DNA of 64,000 nucleotides, taken from positions 39,252,502 through 39,316,501 of the forward strand of contig NC_059477.1 of NCBI RefSeq assembly GCF_018139145.2. The letters run 5' to 3'. Positions within the stretch are counted from its first letter, which is position 1, and the number at the start of each line of letters is the position of its first letter. This document shows positions 27,045 to 64,000 of the stretch, one piece after another. Under the pieces are notes generated by a model. That model did not search any database. It was not told the origin of the DNA and saw only the letters and a program-made list of their open reading frames with translations. The DNA comes from Gymnogyps californianus. Taxonomy: Eukaryota > Chordata > Aves > Accipitriformes > Cathartidae. A program made the translations under genes and the position numbers.

Positions 27045-29258
27045 ATAATGTTTGTAAAGAGTAAAGAGAGATACCAACTTTGTTCTCTAATTTCACCTCT
27101 AATTCTTCTGTTTTCCACCCTGGCAAATCCATGCTCTGTGTAAATTCCCGCCACTCCCTCCGCCAAGTGGCTGCGAACATTTCTGACTTCTAGCTGTTAT
27201 GCTGTCAATCTGCTCCTTCACTAAAGCGAAAGAGTTTGGTTTAAAACCACTTTCATTATAAGACTGTGTGTATTCTTGTGCCTGTATGGGAGAAAGGTGC
27301 CTTCTTGATTTAATCAGAGCTTTAAGTTTTGCCATGGTGACAAAGGAAAAAAAAGAAATATACACACACCCCCCTGGTTTTTGGCTAACTCTCGGAGGTC
27401 ATGTGTTTGGTCGCTGTGTGGGTCAGAGTCTGCAGAAGGAGGCACGTGACTGTTTCTTCATGCAACGCCGAGTATTTGCACAAGAATTTCATCATCCTCT
27501 CTCAGGAACGGCTGCCAACCGCAGGGTAACGTGGTTTCACTGTGGAGGGGAAAAAAATGAGTTTTATATGTAAAGTTACTTTTAACACCGTAACACTTCT
27601 TGACATGAAGGTCAATATGTGCCTAAATTACTCTAAGTAACTGAGTTTATTATAATTCGGCTCTGTCACGTTCCCTTGCTGCAGCTGTGACACTGTGCTG
27701 TGTAACTTATTTAATTACACAGTTGTGTTTGCCACTGTGTGTCTGTTGTTGGGTATGCTATGAATATTTAGATTTTTCTTTCTCTGCAGTTCTGTAATTT
27801 AAACGAATTCAGTGAAGTGTATTTAACCTGAAGTAATCTAGAATGTGTGCTGCTTTGGGCTGTGCTTTTTTAGGAACTTCCTTCTGCAAAATTGTATTTG
27901 CAAAAGTGATTTTGTTCGTGTAAAGATGGGAAGGACAATCAGCCCTTATGCGCTGCGTGTTTCTGTAGCTTTTCTTCATTTGTTTTTAAAGCAACTTCAA
28001 GCCCCGGTGCTATTGGTGCTTTCAGTGGGTGTATTTTGACAGCGTAGACCTATACTGCAAACTTGTGCGCTTATACATGTGCACACCCCCAGTTTTCCTT
28101 CCGAAGAGTTCATTTGGATGCTAACCTGAAAATGTCAAAGGTCTGTGGGCTGAGCTGCATTTAGCAACCTGGTAAACAGCTATTGGAGGGCAGAAAGTGC
28201 AGGACATGCTATTTGCATGATAAACTCTTTTTCTCTGAGGATATTGATACAGCTTTTTAAGTAGGGATTCATTGTATGCCTGTCAGCACTGTGCTGGGTA
28301 GAAAGACTGTGAGTAACATCTTGGACTATTTAAAGAAAATGTTTGAGGGGGGCGAGGGGGCTTTGCAGTTTTTTAATAAAAACATCAAGATACAGTTATA
28401 GACAGAGGGTAGATCTATAAAAATATCGTAAGTGGATCTAAAAATAGGACAAATTATCATTCTTATAATTAAGCCTAATGGACCTTCCTGTGTAATTTTG
28501 ATAAGATGGCTTGCTAATATTCACACATTTTTTTCTGTTTACTCAGTAAATTATGCATAAAGGACAAAACAGAAATAATCACCCAGACATTTGCGTCACT
28601 TGTGTCTGCCTAATTCTCATCCATTGTCTTTTATAGTTTTAAAATGGGAGATGAAGTAGCGGGGCTGATATCTGTGCCGACAAAATATGTAATAATGACT
28701 GTTTTTAAGTTGCATATGCTCTTTTTGAAAATGAAAGGTTGCCAGCAGTCATTGGTGAGTTCTTTCCATTGAATCAGTATGCAGTAAGGGCAAATTCTGT
28801 GGAAGAGTGAAAAGAGCAAAGAAAGAGTCAAAAAAACCCAAAATGCTGAATTCATGTCATCTATATCTATTAAGTCAAAAAAATGTAATAAGGTTTCAAG
28901 GAAAGGAAGAAGAAAACACCTGAATGCTTTCTTCAGCGTAGGTGGTGGAGGCAAGTTGTTTCTCTTAAAATGTTGATTATTTTTACTCTAAGTTGTACGA
29001 AGAAAAATCCTGACAAGAAGCCATGTTTATCAAGGTGGGAATTACATTTTGCACTGAAGGGTCTGAATTTTAATTTGAAGAGGATACAGAATATAGTTTT
29101 CAGTTAAATGAAGATAATTGGATGGAATAAAGGTATGCTGTGCTTATACAAATATATTTGTTCTAATTGTAGAAAACAACAAATGACTCATGGATTATTG
29201 TAAAATAATTACATGGGACTCCATTCTGCAGCAATTAGAAAATGCAATAATGCCAGTC

Positions 29259-29311
29259 GGGGGGGGGGGGGGGAAGGGGAAAAAAAAAGAAACGAAAAAA
29301 AAGAAAAAAAC
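29259..29311. repeat. G15 run followed by A-rich purine tract
   Basis: Fifteen consecutive G bases (29259-29273) lead into A runs with single G interruptions. Only one pyrimidine (C at 29294) occurs in 53 nt. It is low complexity, with G-quadruplex and triplex potential and a high chance of length polymorphism or assembly error. Confidence 0.85.
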
Positions 29312-29631
29312 CAAGCAATTCTGGGATTCCCCCTCTATGAAGCCTAATTCCCATTCAAAGGACAGAAGTACTTGCTTATTCTGGTCTCAGAATTGGATCT
29401 CTGGGATTTCACTCCTCAATAGGATTCTGATTGATTTCATTTTAGTAGTTTTATCTTATTTCATAACATTTGTATTAAATCAGATACCTCTGAGCACTTA
29501 ATCATTTTTAGCTTCTAGATCTTTGTATTTAATATTATATTTGCTGTCAAAATTTAATATAAATAAGAATCACAATGAACGTAAGTCATTGATCAGATGC
29601 AGCAAACTACAGCAATGACAGGGAACCAAAA

Positions 29632-29697
29632 GCCTGATCCAGAAATCTTTGTCTGTAATAGAGACACCTATTGACTTCAGTGGGTTTTGGGTCAGGC
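29632..29697. repeat. Short palindromic interspersed-repeat relic
   Basis: GCCTGATCC at 29632-29640 faces GGGTCAGGC at 29689-29697, an inverted pair with one mismatch. Between them is TATTGACTTCAGTGGG. The combination of GCCTGATCC ends and a TTGACTTCAATGGG core is one I recognise as recurrent in turtle, crocodile and bird DNA. That suggests an ancient sauropsid repeat of unassigned class. The family assignment is by memory only. Confidence 0.4.
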
Positions 29698-32600
29698 CTC
29701 AAATAGAAACAAAACCCATCTATGCTTGCCAGACAGATGACCAGGAATATGATAGCCATTAATCCACTGTAATAACTGTGTGTCCTTACTGAAAAATGGT
29801 GACTAGTAAGACAAATGGGAGGATGCTGCGCTGTGTTCACGTGGTGTAAAGCGGAGAATCTACAGACCAGATGAGAGGGATCTGGTGTATAAAACCAAAC
29901 TGTCCTTCAAGCACCCTTATCATCCATCTCCTGATCATAAATTACAGGGGAATTAGCTGGCATTGCCTGTGTGGGCCCCAGGAGATAAATGTTGGAGCCT
30001 CCCGAACCTTCCTCATAGGCTGCATCCAGGAGAGGACATAGGTGACGGCAATACCAATGCTGCACGGTCCCCCTCCTAAGGACTGGGGGAGGTGAGCATC
30101 ACTGAACAAATATCCCTAACTCAAGTGAGTCATCTATTTAGAGAGATTAAAAGGCTCCTTCCCTTACTTCAGGAGCTATGTCACTAGGGAGCAAAAAAAA
30201 TCCAGGCATTAACTTGAGTGGAAAGGAGATTGACTGTGTAGAAAAGACTACACAGACTACTGTGTGGTCCTTTTATCTGGAAGGAGATAGTCAGGGAGAC
30301 CTGATTTTCAGCCCCTTCTCCAAGGATTGTTTCCATAATTTGCATTAAATACTCGTTATTAAAAATAGAGGACTATATCTTGATTATGTGAGCATGTACT
30401 GAACATGCTTTGATAATGCCTATGGGATCAGGACACCCATGCTAGTGTCGTAAATCAAAGAAGTAAGTCTTTGGAAACAAAAAGTAGTTTTACTTTCCAA
30501 GTGCTGATCTCAATATTGCTTGAAAATAAACCCTGATTTACTGATTAAGCCCATGGGTTCTTAAAATCTGTAATTTGGAGAAGTGAAACTTAAGTTACCT
30601 TTAGATTATAATGAGGTGCCCGTACTAGTGATGGCCATAGTGTCCATGAACCTAGCTTGCTTTTCTAGACGTTTCACATCTACTGGAGGAAACAAAGATC
30701 TCTAAACCATCCTCCCTGGTGACTGCCAGATGAGGTCCAGAAGGTCAATACTCTTCTGACCTGCAGAAGAGCACACATGTTGTCACCAATACCCCAGCAG
30801 GGGAGCTGGCAGAGGCAAGGTCTTGGATCTGCTGTTCAGCTGTGGAGGAACTGAGAAGCGGTTCCCCGGGGAATAGGGAGCCTGATCACATCTCCCACGG
30901 GGCTTTCAGCTGGGTGGCAATTCTTCGGGAGGCGGCCGGTTGGGTGTATTGATTCCAGCCAGCTCAGCCACTTTAGCATCACACCCAGCTACTTGTCTAG
31001 GTGTAGCCCTCTGCCTCCTAGAAACCTTGAAAAGCACTCTGAGAACCAAGATGTTAAAATATCTGTTTTCAACCATATTTGCCATTTTATTTTCCTTTTT
31101 ACCAGCTAAGGGATGATTAGGATGAATGAGTGGGAATGATAAATTTGGTGACAATGAGGAGGTGTGAAAAACCTGTGTGGAGACAGCACAAAAATAGGCT
31201 ATCTCCAATAGCTCCCAGGAGAGGGTGAACATTAGCTAAATGAAAACTGCTGTCTTAAAGAGCTCTACTGGCATTTTTTTTTTCTTTTTTAACTCTATAT
31301 GCTGGTGGGAGAGGAAAAATTGCTACTGTGTAAGATATCAAGTCTGGAGGGGAAAAAGAAAATGTTCTCATCATAAACTAAATGATAGCAAATTAAACTA
31401 GGTAGCTAGCATCATGCTGGCCATTGGGCTAGAGCATAAACAGGTTTGGATTAATTGGCACTCGTGAGGCGGTGCTGTTTAGGGGTTTATATTTAAATAC
31501 CAACTGTTGTCTTTCCCGTATGTGTTGACGAAGCTCTTCTGGATGGTGTTCAGGGGTTGGCATAAAAATTTGATAAAAAATCCAATCTGCATTTATGTAT
31601 TTGTAGTGAAAAGAATAAAGACAAATGTGTCATAAGGGATCTAATTTTAAAAAAAAATCTATAACTTGGAATATACCATCACACTGACTCTCAGAAGCCC
31701 TCTTCCACAAAAACTCAAGGTAGGTTAAGTGACAATGAATGTAATGCTCAGCTGGCTACAACCCATATAATCATCTGTTGTTCTATCCACAGCTTGTTTC
31801 TGGATAACTATCTGTAATATACTATTGGTTTTAAGAAAGAGCTGGTACTTATGGAGGATACGTACTTAAAGAGTTTTCTTTCTCAGAGAGAAAAAGCTAT
31901 ATTCTCTGGTGGCTCTATGCTGCATATTATGTGCTAATCTGTGCTATTTCAGCCTATTCCCTAGAGTTTTGCTCTTGCACGAAAACTCTTGGGGATGTTA
32001 AAAAGGCAGAGAATATTGTGTGGTCTAACTATACAGTTCCCTAAATGAGGGCAATGACCAAACACCTCAATGAGCCTCTTGACTGCCTTCTGCAACAGAA
32101 CGCAGCAGGCAGCACTGGCGAAGTTTTGCCCTAAAGTAAAGAGTACATGTCATAAATTTCCTTTGCCGATAGATCTGTAAAGCGAAGTGCACAAACGCCA
32201 TCGGGAACACAACGGTGCCTCTGAGCATTACAGTTACAGAACTATTTTTCTTATCAAGATCAATGAGGTTGCAAATTTTGCAGTTACAGTTTTGGATATT
32301 CTATTAGAAACTATGATCTGTTGTGTTTGCAGCTTGACTTGGGCTTCTCTCCTTTCCCAGGACAAACGGAGCTAGAACACCAGGCTATTCGGTGTAGCTA
32401 GAAGGAAATATTAATTCAAGGTCCTGGTCTTGAAAGCTACATCGCTAATGATGTCTTTGTCTGCCATCTGTATCCTGCCTGCTCTGCCCTTGTACGTGAG
32501 CATGGCTGTACACAAACACCCCCTCCTATTTCTAAGGCAGAAAAGCTGAAAGAAGCTGAACATTGCATTGCACAGCCTGGAAACAACTTCGGTGTAGCTG

Positions 32601-32986
32601 TGCACCTGCTATTTTTAGGAGCACAGACTGCAGAAACAATAGTGCTGCCTCTGGCTTTGAGGTCTTGAAATTGTGAATGACACTTCAGCGTTTGTAACTG
32701 CTGTCGGTCTGGTGGGAGAACTTAGAACCTGCTGATATAGCTTAAAAAGGGAAGAGCATCGTATCTATAGAGGGGGTAAAAAAAAGCCTTTGGGGGTTAC
32801 AGCAATATGTCATCTTAGAAATACTTGAATTGATCAGTTTTACCATTCTATTCAAATACTTCACTTTTTAAAAGCTCTAAATCAAGTAAGTTTGCATCTT
32901 GAATGATGCAGCTTTAGTGGCTGCTTATCAGCCACTCTTGAACATGCATACTGCGGAAGCTAAACTGTGGCATTTTTCATTTTAAG

Positions 32987-33007
32987 GTGAAATTGAATGA
33001 CCTGAAA
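32987..33007 (+). other. KYNU: KYNU 5' UTR portion within the ATG exon
   Basis: The preceding TTTTCATTTTAAG supplies an acceptor with AG at 32985-32986, leaving 21 nt of leader before ATG. Human KYNU also carries its ATG in the second exon after a noncoding first exon, which I could not locate here. The leader is in frame and open, with no upstream stop. Confidence 0.65.
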
Positions 33008-62786
<29,779 letters not shown>

Positions 62787-64000
62787 GTAAGTATATTTCT
62801 ATACCCAAATAAAAGGTGCTGTGATGTTTAAATAGGAATATATCTTCCCTTGGAGTTGACATCTGAAAGTGCGAAAGTGTATAGATTCCTAGTCATAGAC
62901 TATGGACACATGTCTATGTATATATGTATGTATAGATGTAGAAGAAATTCCCTGCTTTAAAAAAACCTCATTGGGCTAATATTTGTTACTGACTTATTGC
63001 ATCAATGAAAAGGGTCGTACAAGTTTAGACAATTTGGTTATCTGACTTTGTTACCTCAGATGGGTTATTTTATGTTAATTTTAGTACATTTTGAAATTGT
63101 TAATGTACATGCTCACATCTTAAATACATTTCCTCCTTGGAGTCTGCTATCAGTTCTAAACTAAATATAATCATGAAAGAGAATGCTTATAATATTAAAA
63201 ACAAGTAACCTAAATCATGCCTATGAGACTGTTTAATGTAAAGAGAATATTTAACATCTTCCTTTAAAAATGGATTTTTTTACATCATTGAAGTCTTTGG
63301 TTGGTGAACAAAATCAAAGACAATTTCAACTCTGTGTCTAATAGCTCTTTAATACTGGCATGTTTTCATTAAAATTATATCCACTAGTAAAGCTAGGAAG
63401 CATTACATGGAGATCTGTGTTCTCAAAGACTGTATAATCCATGAAAAGCTGCGCTATCAACTGAGGTTAGCTGCATTAAAAAAAAAATACCTGTTATTTA
63501 AAATGTTATATGACTGCATTCGAGGTATGTATATTAAGAACAGTAGGATTAATACTTTTAATGCACAGACAAATGTAAACATTTCTTTCTGGCTATAATG
63601 CTTGGAGAAATTGCTGGCACTTACTTTTATTTTAGGATGAAGAAGGCAAACTAAATCAGATTTCAGAGAGAAATAATATTATAATAAGCAGCTTCGCTGC
63701 ACTATGTGCTGGTTTCAGACTGTCTAGACTCCCAGGAGATAACAAAATAACGCTGATAAGTTCTTCTCAGTCACCCATAACAGAAAACTCATTAGGATGA
63801 CATATGACCTGTTGTGAGCTGATTTGATCCTCACATGTGAACACTGGCAAAATATTCTGAATCTCTGGATATTACTTCTGGAAAGTTTTTCTTTTCTGCT
63901 TCCCCGTTAGCCAGGTGCAGGCATTGCTCCTATGGCCAAACCTCTGGGCCCTGGCTGTGGGGAGCTGGGAAAATGCTGAGCAGTGAAAAAATGTGGGCCG
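62787..64000 (+). other. KYNU: KYNU intron 9, incomplete
   Basis: Begins with consensus GTAAGT and runs past the end of the window. An AATAAA hexamer at 62808-62813 is followed at once by a GT-rich stretch, a possible intronic polyadenylation site. The next coding exon, expected to start with the human LVGWFGHELS region, was not found, so this intron exceeds 1.2 kb. Confidence 0.9.
62808..62813 (+). terminator. KYNU: Candidate intronic polyadenylation signal AATAAA in KYNU
   Basis: The hexamer lies 18 nt after the stop that read-through of coding exon 9 would meet. GGTGCTGTGATGTTT follows at 62815-62829 as a possible GU-rich element. It could support a truncated transcript, but a hexamer alone is weak evidence in AT-rich DNA. 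Confidence 0.25.

Larger units (their letters stand above)
27045..32986. other. Noncoding DNA upstream of the first coding exon of KYNU
   Basis: No coding exon was recognised. The stretch presumably contains or lies within the intron that separates the noncoding first exon of KYNU from the ATG exon. I found no convincing TSS, CpG island or donor to mark that first exon. It contains the purine tract at 29259-29311, the palindromic relic at 29632-29697 and a GC-richer patch near 30780-31020 of unknown nature. Confidence 0.55.

Overview
The window is vertebrate nuclear DNA, most probably from a bird. It is AT-rich and intron-rich, with no prokaryotic gene organisation. Two things point to birds. 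A 590 bp solo LTR belongs to a family I recognise from neoavian genomes, and a kynureninase gene is close to, but clearly different from, the human gene. I cannot name the species.

Layout. Bases 1 to about 32,986 contain no coding exon I can support. They hold a terminal-inverted-repeat element (2400-2790), a long GT/CG alternating tract (3065-3111), a tandem 11-mer with homeodomain-type cores (3200-3221), a CpG-dense patch ending in a strong splice donor (8535-8594), homopolymer tracts, the antisense solo LTR with perfect 5-bp target duplications (26445-27044) and a palindromic repeat relic (29632-29697). From 32,987 to the end is the 5' two thirds of KYNU on the + strand. Nine coding exons encode residues 1-301 without a gap: 33008-33176, 38579-38699, 45467-45549, 51290-51351, 52734-52805, 54215-54289, 55633-55779, 61842-61940 and 62713-62786. 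Phases match at every junction and residue numbers equal those of human KYNU throughout. The last roughly 160 residues lie beyond base 64,000.

Function. KYNU is the PLP-dependent hydrolase of the kynurenine pathway of tryptophan breakdown. Active-site residues within this part (S75, H102, L137/T138, the FPSD loop at 165-168, S221, D250, H253, Y275 and the Schiff-base K276) are all present, so the gene looks functional. The noncoding first exon and promoter were not identified.

I found no undescribed system such as a novel gene cluster. The observations most worth checking concern KYNU RNA processing: a frameshifting 4-nt tandem donor at coding exon 6, a GT repeat just upstream of the coding exon 2 acceptor, a stop codon inside the coding exon 9 donor followed 18 nt later by AATAAA, and a candidate poison exon in intron 4.
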